A stretch of 52,081 nt of DNA from Oscillibacter valericigenes (GCF_021531915.1 NZ_JAFBIV010000015.1:1-52081), one strand, 5' to 3'. Shown: positions 34,771-43,431, counted from the first letter of the stretch. Made by a program: numbers and translations. Notes: generated by a model from the letters alone, not told the origin.

Positions 34771-35103
34771 ATGGAGAAAAAGCGCTGTCCCTGCGGCGGG
34801 ACCTTTCAGGACCTGGGCCGCCGGGAGATTCGAATGGGTCCCACAACTCCCCTGAAAGTCAGCAGTCTGGAAAACTACTCTCTGGAAGTGGACCTGTTGG
34901 TCTGTGACCGCTGTCATGAGTGTAAGCTGTTTCTTCCGGAAGAGCTCGCCTTTGAGCTGACTCACTCGCCGGAGGAACACTATCTCCGGGAATTTGCGGA
35001 CTATTCAGATGAAGAGCTGCGGCGGATCGCGGAAAAGAGCTACCACCCGGAAGCCCGCCGGGCAGCAGCAGCTTTGCTGAAGCAGCGGGAAAGCACCGAA
35101 TGA
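34771..35103 (+). CDS. Small zinc-ribbon protein of unknown function
   Basis: 110 residues. Two Cys pairs, KRCPCGG at the start and CDRCHECK at about 50-57, make a likely zinc ribbon. The C-terminal half is helical and charged (YSDEELRRIAEKSYHPEARRAAAALLK). A ribbon plus charged helices could bind nucleic acid or a protein partner. No family name recognised. GGAGG precedes the ATG, and the gene has its own promoter and terminator. Confidence 0.85.
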   Translation: MEKKRCPCGGTFQDLGRREIRMGPTTPLKVSSLENYSLEVDLLVCDRCHECKLFLPEELAFELTHSPEEHYLREFADYSDEELRRIAEKSYHPEARRAAAALLKQRESTE

Positions 35104-35126
35104 GCAGGGTTTCCCGGTTGGTCGAG

Positions 35127-35167
35127 AATGATAAAAGAGGACGGCAAAGCCGTCCTCTTTTATCATT
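35127..35167. terminator. Bidirectional terminator with a 19-bp perfect stem
   Basis: Positions 35127-35145 and 35149-35167 are exact reverse complements about an AAA loop, with A/T-rich flanks on both sides. It serves both the zinc-ribbon gene and the convergent dehydrogenase. Confidence 0.95.
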
Positions 35168-35197
35168 ATATCAGCAATTTAAGCTATTATATTGTGC

Positions 35198-36190
35198 TTA
35201 TAATCCGTTGACCACCCGGTCCGGCCGTTCTCCCGCCATCAGCTTCCCCAGATTCTCAAACAGCATCCGGTACACGTTGTGGAAGGAGGTCAGGGTGATC
35301 CCCGCCTGGTGGGGACACAGGATCAGCCTGTCCGGGCACTCCTGGGCCAGCTTCACCAGCGGATGATCCGCCGGAACGGGCTCCGGAGCATAGGCGTCCA
35401 GCCCCGCCCCTGCCAGATGGCCGGAACAGATGGCCTCACACAGAGCCTCATCGTCGATGATGGCCCCCCGGGCGGTATTCACCAGAAAAGCTCCGGGCTT
35501 CATCCGGGCCAGGAAGTCCCGGTCCACCATGTGGGTGCTCTCCGCGGTGGCGGGCAGGTGGAGGCTGACGATATCACACCGGGCCGTCAGTTCCTCCAGG
35601 GGCAGATACGTCACGCCCAGCCGCTTCTCCGTTTCCTCATCCTTGCGGTGGCGGGCGTAGTAATAGACCTCGGTGCCATTGGGCCGCAGCCGTGCCGCCG
35701 TCTCCTGGCCGATGGCGCCGAAGCCCACCAATCCCACCTTGGCGGCAGCCAGGTCCAGGGGCACGTTGCCCTCGATCTCCCGCACCGCTTCTCCCTGATG
35801 GCCGGACAGCACCATGCGGTGGCCCCACAGGATGCGGTGAAGCAGCATGCTCATCAGCATCACGGCCTGCTCCGCCACGGGTCCTGCGTTGCACCCGGCG
35901 TTGTTGCACACGTAGATACCCCGGCGTCTTGCGGCCTCCAGGTCGATGCGGTCAAAACCCACACCCTCGCTGTGGATCATCTTCAGGTTGGGCATCCGTT
36001 CCATCAGGCTCTCCCGGACCCAGGTCACCGGGGTGACGAAGATCGCCTCAGCGTCGCCTCCAGCTGCCAGCCAATCCTCCTCGGAATCATCCCGGTCGCA
36101 GAAAATCAGCTCCGCCGCCTGGTACGCGGCAGAGTCCTTGGGTGCGAACCGGTCATACCGCTTTTTCATGGTCAAAACCAAAACTTTCAT
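35198..36190 (-). CDS. D-isomer-specific 2-hydroxyacid dehydrogenase
   Basis: 330 residues. NAD-binding motif VGLVGFGAIGQETAARL at about 150-170. Catalytic Arg lies in VNTARGAIID, Glu in AYAPEPVP and His in CPHQAGIT, the Arg-Glu-His set of the family. Possible substrates include glyoxylate, hydroxypyruvate and phosphoglycerate-like acids; no ACT domain, so not a classical SerA. It is the last gene of the apbE operon, 7 bp after the Gx transporter, whose stop codon overlaps its ribosome site. The link of a soluble 2-oxoacid reductase with envelope flavin genes is unusual. Confidence 0.92.
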   Translation of the reverse strand: MKVLVLTMKKRYDRFAPKDSAAYQAAELIFCDRDDSEEDWLAAGGDAEAIFVTPVTWVRESLMERMPNLKMIHSEGVGFDRIDLEAARRRGIYVCNNAGCNAGPVAEQAVMLMSMLLHRILWGHRMVLSGHQGEAVREIEGNVPLDLAAAKVGLVGFGAIGQETAARLRPNGTEVYYYARHRKDEETEKRLGVTYLPLEELTARCDIVSLHLPATAESTHMVDRDFLARMKPGAFLVNTARGAIIDDEALCEAICSGHLAGAGLDAYAPEPVPADHPLVKLAQECPDRLILCPHQAGITLTSFHNVYRMLFENLGKLMAGERPDRVVNGL

Positions 36191-36197
36191 GGGCAGT

Positions 36198-36713
36198 TCA
36201 CTCCCGCATCAGATTCGTATGGGCCAGCGCCCGGAACAGGCACGCGGCCACCAGTCCCGTCAGGGCACCGGTAAACAGGGACACGCCCAGTAGAACAGGC
36301 AGATAATACAGCGGCGCCGTATTCCCCAGGGTCAGCACCGCCGCGGCCACCTGGCCGCAGTTGTGGGCCGCCGCGCCGCCGACGGACACGCCATAGACCG
36401 ACAACCGCCGGCTCCGGGACAGCAGGATCATAACCAGCATAGCAGTCACGCCGCCCAGCAGGGAAAAGATCAGGGTGTTCATGTTGCCCGCAAACACCGC
36501 TCCCAGCAGGCACCGCCCGATCAAAATCAGCAGTGCCTGTCCCGGTCCCAGGGCGTACAGGGCGAACACCGTCACGATGTTGGCCAGTCCCAGCTTGATG
36601 CCGGGGATGGGAATAGCCAGGGACAGGGGGAAGAAATTCTCCAGATAGCTCAGGGCCAGCGCCATGGCGGTCAGCACCGCGCACAGCGTCAGCTGTTTCG
36701 TTGTCAGCTTCAT
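36198..36713 (-). CDS. Gx transporter family membrane protein (HepT-like)
   Basis: 171 residues, five or six hydrophobic segments. Family phrases: LTLCAVLTAMALALSYLENFFP, GIKLGLANIVTVFALY, SVYGVSVGGAAAHNCGQ, NTAPLYYLPVLLGVSLFTGALTG. Relatives are annotated heptaprenyl diphosphate synthase component I or Gx transporter and resemble ECF S-components. It follows the NusG-II gene by 9 bp with GAGGG. In many Firmicutes this trio goes with apbE; flavin or quinone precursor transport is a guess. Confidence 0.9.
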   Translation of the reverse strand: MKLTTKQLTLCAVLTAMALALSYLENFFPLSLAIPIPGIKLGLANIVTVFALYALGPGQALLILIGRCLLGAVFAGNMNTLIFSLLGGVTAMLVMILLSRSRRLSVYGVSVGGAAAHNCGQVAAAVLTLGNTAPLYYLPVLLGVSLFTGALTGLVAACLFRALAHTNLMRE

Positions 36714-36722
36714 GGCGCCCTC

Positions 36723-37130
36723 CTATCCGATGACCACATCCGGGGCGTCCCGGTCCACGGTGCCGCCCTCCAGACGGATGATGATGCGGGCAGGCAGGCA
36801 CACGATGCTCTGTCCCGCCCTGGTAATGGTCCCGGTGTGGACGCAGTACTGGGTGGGGCAGTCGGCCTCCGCCACATACAGGCCCGGGCCATCCGTCAGG
36901 CGGACATGAATCGTATATCCGTTCCCGCTGTATGTCCGCTCCCCGTCCGGGAAATCCTTTAAGGGGATGCGCTCCGCCTCGGTCCCATCCACGGTCACCA
37001 CCGCCGTCAATTCTCCGGCGTCGGTCCCCCGGCTCCACACCGCCAGGGCGCAGGCCGCCGCCAGGGCCACGATCAGCAGTACCACCAGTCCGTCCCACAG
37101 GCAGGGCCGCAGCTTAGGAGACGACTTCAT
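36723..37130 (-). CDS. Membrane-anchored NusG domain II protein
   Basis: About 135 residues from ATG at 37130 (MKSSPKLRPCLWDGLVVLLIV). One N-terminal membrane anchor, then an extracytoplasmic NusG-domain-II fold. The conserved VAEADCPTQYCVHTGTITRAGQSIVCLPARIIIRL carries three Cys that could bind a cofactor or form a disulfide. It overlaps the end of apbE by 17 bp. Unrelated to transcription in spite of the name. Often found beside apbE and Gx transporters. Confidence 0.9.
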   Translation of the reverse strand: MKSSPKLRPCLWDGLVVLLIVALAAACALAVWSRGTDAGELTAVVTVDGTEAERIPLKDFPDGERTYSGNGYTIHVRLTDGPGLYVAEADCPTQYCVHTGTITRAGQSIVCLPARIIIRLEGGTVDRDAPDVVIG

Positions 37131-38190
37131 AGCTGTACCCGCTCTCCTTGCTCTCCTCAAATTCCCCGGCGATGCCGTCGGTGATGACCACGCGGCCGTC
37201 CGCCGTCACCAGCACCAGGTCGAAGTCATAGGCGCCGCTGCGCCAGAAATCCAGGGCCTTCTCCTCACCCATAACGAACAGGGCGGTGGACAGGGCGTCG
37301 CACATGGTCCCCACGCCGGGGGTGCCGTCGGCTCCGTCCCGGTCGCAGTCCGCCACCACGGTAACGGAGGTCAGTCCGCTGTCCGCCGGATATCCGGTGG
37401 CGGGGTCGATAATGTGGTGATAGGTCTTTCCGTTCTCCTCAAAGAACCGCTGATACCCACCGGAGGTGACAGCAAAGGCGTCGGTCAGGTGCAGCATGCC
37501 CGCGAAGGCGTTGGCATTGTTGGCGTCCTTGGGGTCCTGGATGCCCACCCGCCAGGGGGTACCGTCCGGCCGGTCGCCCCAGGCCAGCACATTCCCGCCC
37601 AGGCTGATGGTGGCCCGGGGGATGTTGTTATCCTTCAAAATCTCCGCAATGCGGTCGGAGGCATAGCCCTTGGCGATACCTCCCAGATCGATCTGGGTGC
37701 CGGGGGTCAGCGCCGCCGCGTCATCGGCTAGGGTGATATGCTCCGGCCCCACCAGGGCCAACAGCCCGTCCAACTCTTCCTGGGCAGGCACCCGGTTTTC
37801 CTCCTCCGTAAAGCCCCAGGCGGAGACCACCGGCGCGATGGTAATGTCAAAGGCGCCGTCCGTTGCCAAGGCGTATTCCTCCGCCGCCTCCATCAGGCCG
37901 CAAACCTCTTCTCCCACGTCGATGCCCAGTCCCCCGGCGTGGTTCAGCTGCCAGATCACGCTGTTCTCGTCGGTCCGGGACAGCAGGTCTTCCAGCCGCC
38001 GCACCTCATCCTCCGACAGATAGTCAGCATGGGTGCTCTTTTCCCCGTAGGTGGTGAAGATCATCACCGTGTCCATAGCGATGACCTGGATGACCTCCCG
38101 GGCCTCGTCCGGGCTCTCCGTCTGCCAGGAGCAGCCGCACAGTCCCATCGTCATCAGTACAGCCAGCAGGGCCGCTGTAAAACGCTTCAT
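37114..38190 (-). CDS. apbE: ApbE, FAD:protein FMN transferase lipoprotein
   Basis: 358 residues. A lipoprotein signal ends at Cys20 (MGLCGC). The enzyme core has MDTVMIFTTYG, TDGAFDITIAPVVSAWGF, IDLGGIAKGYASDRI, ISLGGNVLAWG, and the Mg-binding end DALSTALFVMG. It attaches FMN to Thr residues of extracytoplasmic proteins (Rnf/Nqr subunits, FMN-binding lipoproteins) using FAD. No FMN acceptor with the S(T)GAT motif is in the window, so its target lies elsewhere. First gene of a four-gene operon with its own strong promoter. Confidence 0.96.
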   Translation of the reverse strand: MKRFTAALLAVLMTMGLCGCSWQTESPDEAREVIQVIAMDTVMIFTTYGEKSTHADYLSEDEVRRLEDLLSRTDENSVIWQLNHAGGLGIDVGEEVCGLMEAAEEYALATDGAFDITIAPVVSAWGFTEEENRVPAQEELDGLLALVGPEHITLADDAAALTPGTQIDLGGIAKGYASDRIAEILKDNNIPRATISLGGNVLAWGDRPDGTPWRVGIQDPKDANNANAFAGMLHLTDAFAVTSGGYQRFFEENGKTYHHIIDPATGYPADSGLTSVTVVADCDRDGADGTPGVGTMCDALSTALFVMGEEKALDFWRSGAYDFDLVLVTADGRVVITDGIAGEFEESKESGYSYEVVS

Positions 38191-38260
38191 AGGCTTCCTC
38201 CGTATATGTTCTGTCCCGAAATGGTCTCATTCCGGGCTGATTTCGCTGTTACATTGAAGT

Positions 38261-38289
38261 AGTATATCACGCTCTTCCCCGCTTCTCAA
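38261..38289 (-). promoter_or_regulatory. apbE operon promoter
   Basis: Minus strand: -35 TTGAGA (38284-38289), 17-bp spacer, -10 TATACT (38261-38266). Confidence 0.8.
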
Positions 38290-38341
38290 GCATGGATGCG
38301 CCGCAATCTGAAAAAGATTGAAAATCCACCGGCAGTTCCCC

Positions 38342-38370
38342 TTGCAAAGAGTGTGAAAGTCTGCTATACT
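38342..38370 (+). promoter_or_regulatory. Promoter of the membrane-protein gene
   Basis: -35 TTGCAA (38342-38347), 17-bp spacer, extended -10 TGCTATACT (TATACT at 38365-38370). Divergent from the apbE promoter. Confidence 0.8.
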
Positions 38371-38437
38371 AAATAAGCATGTCAGCGGGCTTTGCAGCTC
38401 GCTTTCTATCTGAAACCAACCCTGGAGGTCTTATTAT

Positions 38438-39181
38438 ATGCCCAAACATCCCAACAGCAAGTCCAAGCAGGTCAAGCGGGACGAGCCCATGACCGGCGCC
38501 ATGAAGTTCTTCCTGGCCGGCTGTGTGGCGGAGCTGTATCTGTTGATCATCCGTCGTTTTTATGTGAAGAGCCCTGACATTGTCAAGATTCTCTGGTATG
38601 ACCGCTATCTCTGGGTCCTGCTGGGCGTCGGCGCGGCGATCCTGGTAGCCGGCGTTGTCGGCGGCCTGCTGCTGCGGGGCGACAAGAAAAAGCGGACCAT
38701 CGCCTGGTGTGTGGCTGCCGCCGGTGCTTTTCTGGGCGGTGCCGCCGGCCTGATCCGCTGGAACGCCTCCACCCTGACCCTGCTGACCGTGGTAGTCCCC
38801 GTGGTGATGGTGCTGGGTGTGCTGTGGAATCTGTATGACCGGGAATGTGCCCTGTCCCTCACCATTCTGGGTGCCTCTCTCATCGCTCTGTGGATCTGCC
38901 GCAAGCAGATGTACAGCATGTTCCTGGGCACCTATGTGAAGATCTTCGCCGTGGTGTATATCCTGGTGCTGATCGCCGTGGCGCTGCTGACCAAGCAGGG
39001 CAAGCTGAAGAAGCTGCTGCCCGCCAGTGCCGATCCCCTCCCGGTGTATGTGGCCTGCGGCCTGTCTGCTGTGGCCATGCTGGGCGCCTTGTTTAGCTCC
39101 ATCGTAGCCTATTATGCCATGTGGGCCCTGGCCATCGTGGTCTTTGGTCTGGCTGTGTACTACACGGTCAAGCAGCTGTAA
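38438..39181 (+). CDS. Multi-pass membrane protein of unknown function
   Basis: 247 residues. A basic cytoplasmic start (MPKHPNSKSKQVKRDEP) is followed by about seven hydrophobic segments, including LWVLLGVGAAILVAGVVGGLLL and IFAVVYILVLIAVALL, with basic loops between. No catalytic or transport motif recognised. Its codon use is more C/T-balanced, like gapA, and with the near-consensus promoter this suggests good expression. Members of this kind appear widely in Oscillospiraceae as hypothetical proteins, to my recollection. Single gene with a strong bidirectional terminator. Confidence 0.85.
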   Translation: MPKHPNSKSKQVKRDEPMTGAMKFFLAGCVAELYLLIIRRFYVKSPDIVKILWYDRYLWVLLGVGAAILVAGVVGGLLLRGDKKKRTIAWCVAAAGAFLGGAAGLIRWNASTLTLLTVVVPVVMVLGVLWNLYDRECALSLTILGASLIALWICRKQMYSMFLGTYVKIFAVVYILVLIAVALLTKQGKLKKLLPASADPLPVYVACGLSAVAMLGALFSSIVAYYAMWALAIVVFGLAVYYTVKQL

Positions 39182-39189
39182 CCTTTATT

Positions 39190-39225
39190 AAAAACAGCCT
39201 GTCCATCCGGACAGGCTGTTTTTTT
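39190..39225. terminator. Bidirectional terminator after the membrane-protein gene
   Basis: AAACAGCCTGTCC / GGACAGGCTGTTT with ATCC loop, flanked by A-run and T-run. It also serves the convergent DUF4127 gene, whose stop is 3 bp away. Confidence 0.95.
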
Positions 39226-39227
39226 CA

Positions 39228-41012
39228 CTATTTCTCAAACATTCCCAATCGAATATCCATACCGATCTCAAAGGCCCGGTCCCAGGGGAAGCGGTAGTTT
39301 TCCAGTTCGACCTTCCCCCAGCTGATCTCCCCCAGACTCTTATCATTCCGGTCCAGAAAGACGATCATATTGCTGTTCTCCAGATTTTTCAGCACCTTCC
39401 GGGTGCTCTTTTCCATACCGCTCTCCAGCCGCTTCAACACGGCCTCCCGGTCGATCTCCGGAGCCCAGAAGTTGTTGGGATCACCGCCCAGGTCATTGCG
39501 GATATAGGCCAGCAGGTCCTCCCGCACCACATGCTTATAGCAGAAGTCCTTGATGATGCTGTCCGCCAGAGTCCGGACAAAGGCCCGCTCCTCCGCCTTG
39601 GATGTCTCCCCCCGGGTGAGATGGGCATACCGGGCAAATCCGTGGCTCAGAGCCGTTCCGGTGACGATGGCCATGTCCAGGAACCCGGCGTAGCTCAGCA
39701 GATACCCCAGCTCCGCCTCTTCGGTCAGCATCTTCTGGAAGTCATTTCCATACGTGCCGTTGCTGGCGTCGATGAGGATGACGGGCACCTGCCGGTTCCG
39801 GAACGTCTTCATCCAGCTCACCAGATTGGTGCATTCATGTTTCTTCCGCCAGTCGCTCTCCTCCTGAGTCATCCCCTCCACATTCGGCTGGGTCAGCACC
39901 AGAATTTCCATGTCCGCCGCGCCGCTTCCACCGGATAGCTGATGCACACCGAAAAACTCCAGATGCTCTTCCACAATCTCTTTCAGCGGCTTGTAATCGT
40001 AGGCGCAGGCAGGCCGGTCCTCCGTGCCGCCGAAGTACGTGATACCGACATGGACCGTCTGGCTGTCCCAGCCAGTCTCCGCCATATACAGCTTTGCCAC
40101 CGCCTTGAAGGCCAGATCATCCACGCCGGAGAGGAGCGCATTCCCTTCCCGCAATTGGCTCCGCAGATAGGCGATCTCGTTTTTCTGGATGCTCTCCTCC
40201 TCGGAGGAGTCGTCGATGCCGATCAGCACCCGAAAGTGCTCATAGCCGCCGCACTGGACTGTGTGGAGCATCCGCTCCGACAGCGCCAGCTTCCGGCTCC
40301 GGGCGGCCAGGTACGCGTCCACCCGTTCCTCCGTCAGGCCGAAGTCCGCCGGGTCCAGGGGCTGACCGTCACTGCCCAGCTGATAGAGAGCCCGGATGTC
40401 CGATGCCTCCAGGTCCCCACCCGGAAGTTCCGGACGGCCCACCGCACCGTAGGCCCGCAGGGCGTTGTAATCCTCCAGAGTGCCGCCCTGGTAGCCCACC
40501 GTGGGCGCCAGGCGCATGACGCTGTCCAGCAGCCAGACCACGTTATTTTTATCCTCAGCCAGGGCGGACAGCAGGGAATCCATCAGTTCAGATGAGGAGG
40601 TGGTGCCGCCGGGAATGGGGACCTCGTCCTCCGTTATGCACCGGGAGCTCACCAAACCGCCGGAGTGCAGCTGGTCCATAGAGAGGATGTAGCGGTCGCA
40701 GCCCGCCGCCTCCTGGTCCAGCACCCAGGTGTAGAGGGACCAGGGGTTGCCGCACTGGAGGCTGTCGTAGTTTTTGGGCTGTCCGTCCAGCGCCGTCCGG
40801 TAGTCCTCCAGTTCCGGCATTTCCAGCCGGTAACCCAGGGACTCCGCCAGATACACCACCCGCTCCACGTTGTCGGGTCGGTCGTCCAGGGGCACATAGG
40901 CGATCTCGGGACCGTCCACCGCCGGCTCCTCCTCCGGGGGCACCGTGGTCCCCGGGGCACACCCGGCCAGCAGCAGGCAGGCCAGCACCGCCGCCAAGAT
41001 TCGTTTCTTCAT
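39228..41012 (-). CDS. DUF4127 family lipoprotein
   Basis: 594 residues from ATG at 41012 (MKKRILAAVLACLLLAGCAPG), lipobox LAGC at Cys18, AAGGAG 6 nt upstream. The frame is open further upstream, but that part is the ybaB terminator. DUF4127 marks: IAYVPLDDRPDNVERVVYLAESLGY, ILSMDQLHSGGLVSSR, LDSVMRLAPTVGYQGG, LIGIDDSSEEESIQKNEI, VLTQPNVEGMTQEES, LIDASNGTYGNDFQK. The fold is thought to be enzyme-like, but no reaction is established to my knowledge. Exported and membrane-anchored. It sits where recR often follows dnaX-ybaB, but behind a terminator. Confidence 0.9.
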   Translation of the reverse strand: MKKRILAAVLACLLLAGCAPGTTVPPEEEPAVDGPEIAYVPLDDRPDNVERVVYLAESLGYRLEMPELEDYRTALDGQPKNYDSLQCGNPWSLYTWVLDQEAAGCDRYILSMDQLHSGGLVSSRCITEDEVPIPGGTTSSSELMDSLLSALAEDKNNVVWLLDSVMRLAPTVGYQGGTLEDYNALRAYGAVGRPELPGGDLEASDIRALYQLGSDGQPLDPADFGLTEERVDAYLAARSRKLALSERMLHTVQCGGYEHFRVLIGIDDSSEEESIQKNEIAYLRSQLREGNALLSGVDDLAFKAVAKLYMAETGWDSQTVHVGITYFGGTEDRPACAYDYKPLKEIVEEHLEFFGVHQLSGGSGAADMEILVLTQPNVEGMTQEESDWRKKHECTNLVSWMKTFRNRQVPVILIDASNGTYGNDFQKMLTEEAELGYLLSYAGFLDMAIVTGTALSHGFARYAHLTRGETSKAEERAFVRTLADSIIKDFCYKHVVREDLLAYIRNDLGGDPNNFWAPEIDREAVLKRLESGMEKSTRKVLKNLENSNMIVFLDRNDKSLGEISWGKVELENYRFPWDRAFEIGMDIRLGMFEK

Positions 41013-41032
41013 TCGTTTCTCCTTGTTTGCAC

Positions 41033-41064
41033 AAACAGCCTGCATGAACGCATGCAGGCTGTTT
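41033..41064 (-). terminator. ybaB terminator
   Basis: A 14-bp perfect stem AAACAGCCTGCATG / CATGCAGGCTGTTT (41033-41046 with 41051-41064) with AACG/CGTT loop, between ybaB and the DUF4127 gene. Confidence 0.85.
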
Positions 41065-41073
41065 ATGTTTCAT

Positions 41074-41436
41074 TTACAGGCCGAAAGCCCCCAGATTCAA
41101 TCCTCCGGTGACGCCCTCCATGCCCTTTTCCATGGCGTCGCCCGCCTGGCGCAGGGCCTCGTTGACGGCGGAAACCACCAGATCCTGCAGCATCTCCACA
41201 TCCTCGGGGTCCACGGCCTCGGGCTTGATGGTGACGGACAGGACCTCCTTCTTGCCGTTGACCTTGGCCTCCACAACGCCGCCGCCCACGCTGGCGGTGA
41301 ACTCCTGGGCCTCCACGGCCTCCTGGGTGGCGTTCATCTGCTCCTGCATAGCAGCGATCTTCTGCTGCAATTCCGCCTGGCGCTGAGCGCCGGACACCTT
41401 TCCGTTGGTAAATCCACGGCGAGCACTGTATCCCAT
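41074..41436 (-). CDS. ybaB: YbaB/EbfC family nucleoid-associated protein
   Basis: 120 residues. Central family region AELQQKIAAMQEQMNATQEAVEAQEFTASVGGGVVEAKVNGKKEVLSVTIKPEAVDPEDVEMLQDLVVSAVNEAL, the YbaB tweezer fold that binds DNA as a dimer. The N-terminal 15 residues (GYSARRGFTNGKVSG) are more polar than the usual Met-rich start. It follows dnaX by 20 bp in the same operon. The usual third partner, recR, is absent from the window. Confidence 0.95.
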   Translation of the reverse strand: MGYSARRGFTNGKVSGAQRQAELQQKIAAMQEQMNATQEAVEAQEFTASVGGGVVEAKVNGKKEVLSVTIKPEAVDPEDVEMLQDLVVSAVNEALRQAGDAMEKGMEGVTGGLNLGAFGL

Positions 41437-41456
41437 GGTTGTATCTCCTTTACTGT

Positions 41457-43193
41457 TTACTTGATTTCAATATTATCAAATTGACTGCCGAATTTCAGCA
41501 GGTTTTTCAAATTTTCCTGGGGCGAGGCCTTGGGGGGCTCTCCCACCCGGAGCAGCAGCCGCACCGCCGTCCCGGCGGCATTCCCGGCCTCTTCGCTGAG
41601 GACGCCCTTCACCCGGTCGTTGTCCAGCCGGTTCAAGGTAATGTCATCAGGCGCATAGACTGTCAGCTGATCACCCTCCAGCACGCCGGTGCACATGTCC
41701 AGAAACACCCGGTACATGGGTGACAGACGGCCCTTGCAGGCCTCCGCCAGCGCCCGCCACCAGTTCCCGCCCACAGCGGACGCAGCCGCTGCCGCGGCGG
41801 CAGGTCTGGCTGTCTCCCGCATGGGTTCCGGCACGTCGAAAACCCGCTCTCCCGGCTCCTGGGGCATGGGCGGCTCCTCCGGCAGCGGGGGCCGTTCTTC
41901 TTCCGCTGGGGGTGCCTTTTTCTCCGCAGGCGGTTGTTTCGCAGCCGGCTCCTCCCAGGGCGGCATGTCTTCCTGCTTCGCAGGTGCCGTCTCCCGGGCG
42001 GGCTTGGCGGCCGCCACGCTCTGCTCCACGGCGGAGCGGATCACCTGGCCCCGGGCCAGGGCGTCCTCCAGCCGTTGAATGCGGGCCTCCAGCGCCGTCA
42101 GGTCGCCGGAGAGGGATTCGTCACACAGCCGCAGGATGCAGAGTTCCGCGTCCGTGCGGCGGTTGGAACTGTAATAAAGGTCCGCCGTGGCCTTCTGCAA
42201 TGTCGAGGCCAGATGCAGGAACCGGCTCCCCGGCACGTCTTTGGACAGCCGGTCCAGGGTGGCGGAGTCGTATCCGCCGGACAGCAGCGCCGCGCCGCCC
42301 TCCGGGGCGGTCCGCCGCAGCAACAGATCCCGGACCAGGGTGGAAAGCTCCCCCAGCACAGCGCCTACGTCCTTGCCGCCGGCGTAGAGCTGGTTCAGCA
42401 GCAGCAGGGCCGCCTTGGCGTCCCGCCGCAGGATGCACTCCAAGAGCTGCGCCGTCTGGAGGTTTCCCGCCAGGCCCAGCACATCCAGGACCGCCCCGCT
42501 GTCCACCTTGCCGCCCGCCGCCGCGCACTGGTCCAGCAGACTCAGGCCGTCCCGCAGGGCACCGTCTGCCAGACGTGCCAGAATTTCCGCGCCGTCCGGC
42601 GTCAGGTCGATGTGCTCCTGTCCCGCCACATAGGTCAGCCGCTGGGCGATGTCCGTTGGGGTAATGCGCTTGAAGGAATACCGCTGGCAGCGGGAGAGAA
42701 TGGTGGCGGGCACCTTGTGGAGCTCCGTGGTGGCCAGAATGAACATCAGGTGCTCCGGCGGCTCCTCCAGAATTTTCAGCAATGCGTTGAAGGCCGGGGT
42801 GGACAGCATGTGGACCTCGTCCACGATGTAGACCCGCTTTTTCACATTGGCGGGTGAATAGATGGCCTCATCCCGCAGGGCCCGCACCTGGTCCACGCCG
42901 TTGTTGGACGCGGCGTCCAGCTCCAGCACATCCAGAAAGCTGCCGCTCTCGATGCCTACGCAGGAGGGGCACTGGCAGCAGGGATCACCGTTGACCGGAT
43001 GCTCGCAATTCACCGCCTTGGCCAGAATTTTGGCGCAGGTGGTCTTGCCGGTGCCCCGGGTCCCGGTGAACAGGTAGGCATGGGAGGTCCGGCCCTCGGC
43101 CACCTGCTTCTGCAGGGTCTCCGTAATATGAGACTGCCCGATGACGTCGGAAAACACCTTGGGCCGCCACTTTCGATACAGGGCCTGATACAT
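41457..43193 (-). CDS. dnaX: DnaX, DNA polymerase III subunit tau (gamma/tau)
   Basis: 578 residues from ATG at 43193 (MYQALYRKWRPKVFSDVIGQ), 8 nt after GGAGG. AAA+ clamp-loader core: Walker A GTRGTGKTT (44-52), zinc-module cysteines around 63-78 (NCEHPVNGDPCCQCPSC), DEVHML, SRC box ILSRCQRYSF. The C-terminal third is a Pro/Glu/Lys-rich linker (about 400-475) and a polymerase-binding end. Only a five-A run (GAGAAAAAGG) occurs in the linker, so an E. coli-like gamma frameshift is not supported. Preceded by SRP RNA. Confidence 0.97.
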   Translation of the reverse strand: MYQALYRKWRPKVFSDVIGQSHITETLQKQVAEGRTSHAYLFTGTRGTGKTTCAKILAKAVNCEHPVNGDPCCQCPSCVGIESGSFLDVLELDAASNNGVDQVRALRDEAIYSPANVKKRVYIVDEVHMLSTPAFNALLKILEEPPEHLMFILATTELHKVPATILSRCQRYSFKRITPTDIAQRLTYVAGQEHIDLTPDGAEILARLADGALRDGLSLLDQCAAAGGKVDSGAVLDVLGLAGNLQTAQLLECILRRDAKAALLLLNQLYAGGKDVGAVLGELSTLVRDLLLRRTAPEGGAALLSGGYDSATLDRLSKDVPGSRFLHLASTLQKATADLYYSSNRRTDAELCILRLCDESLSGDLTALEARIQRLEDALARGQVIRSAVEQSVAAAKPARETAPAKQEDMPPWEEPAAKQPPAEKKAPPAEEERPPLPEEPPMPQEPGERVFDVPEPMRETARPAAAAAAASAVGGNWWRALAEACKGRLSPMYRVFLDMCTGVLEGDQLTVYAPDDITLNRLDNDRVKGVLSEEAGNAAGTAVRLLLRVGEPPKASPQENLKNLLKFGSQFDNIEIK

Positions 43194-43216
43194 GGGAAAT
43201 TCCTCCCTGGACAGAG

Positions 43217-43360
43217 TAAGTCCCCCGCATGCAGCTGCGGAGCCGGCACCCTCGCGGCACATGGAAGGTCCCGCTTAATGCTGCTCGGTTCCCCGCCTGA
43301 CATGGTTCGCAGGGTCCCATTGCGCGAGACCGGCTCCGCAGCTGCACGCGGAGGACTTGT
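43217..43360 (-). ncRNA. ffs: Signal recognition particle RNA (4.5S-type)
   Basis: The minus strand folds into one long hairpin: the 26-nt arms at about 43221-43246 and 43331-43356 pair almost perfectly with some G-U pairs. The apical part reads ATGTCAGGCGGGGAACCGAGCAGC, whose GUCAGG, GGAA loop and AGCAGC are the conserved Ffh-binding site of domain IV. Its place just before dnaX is the usual one in Firmicutes. It appears to be the short form lacking the Alu domain. Ends are approximate. Confidence 0.9.
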
Positions 43361-43373
43361 TCATAGCTTATTT

Positions 43374-43402
43374 ATTTTACTATATTCTTTCCAAATAAGC
43401 AA
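43374..43402 (-). promoter_or_regulatory. SRP RNA / dnaX promoter
   Basis: Minus strand: -35 TTGCTT (43397-43402), 17-bp spacer, -10 TAAAAT (43374-43379), in an AT-rich stretch just before the RNA. Confidence 0.75.
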
Positions 43403-43431
43403 CCAGAAATTTTTGTTTTTTTAATTTACAC

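Noticed and set aside
41900..41960. Programmed frameshift in dnaX
   Set aside because: Only five A before GG; the A-AAA-AAG heptamer is absent.
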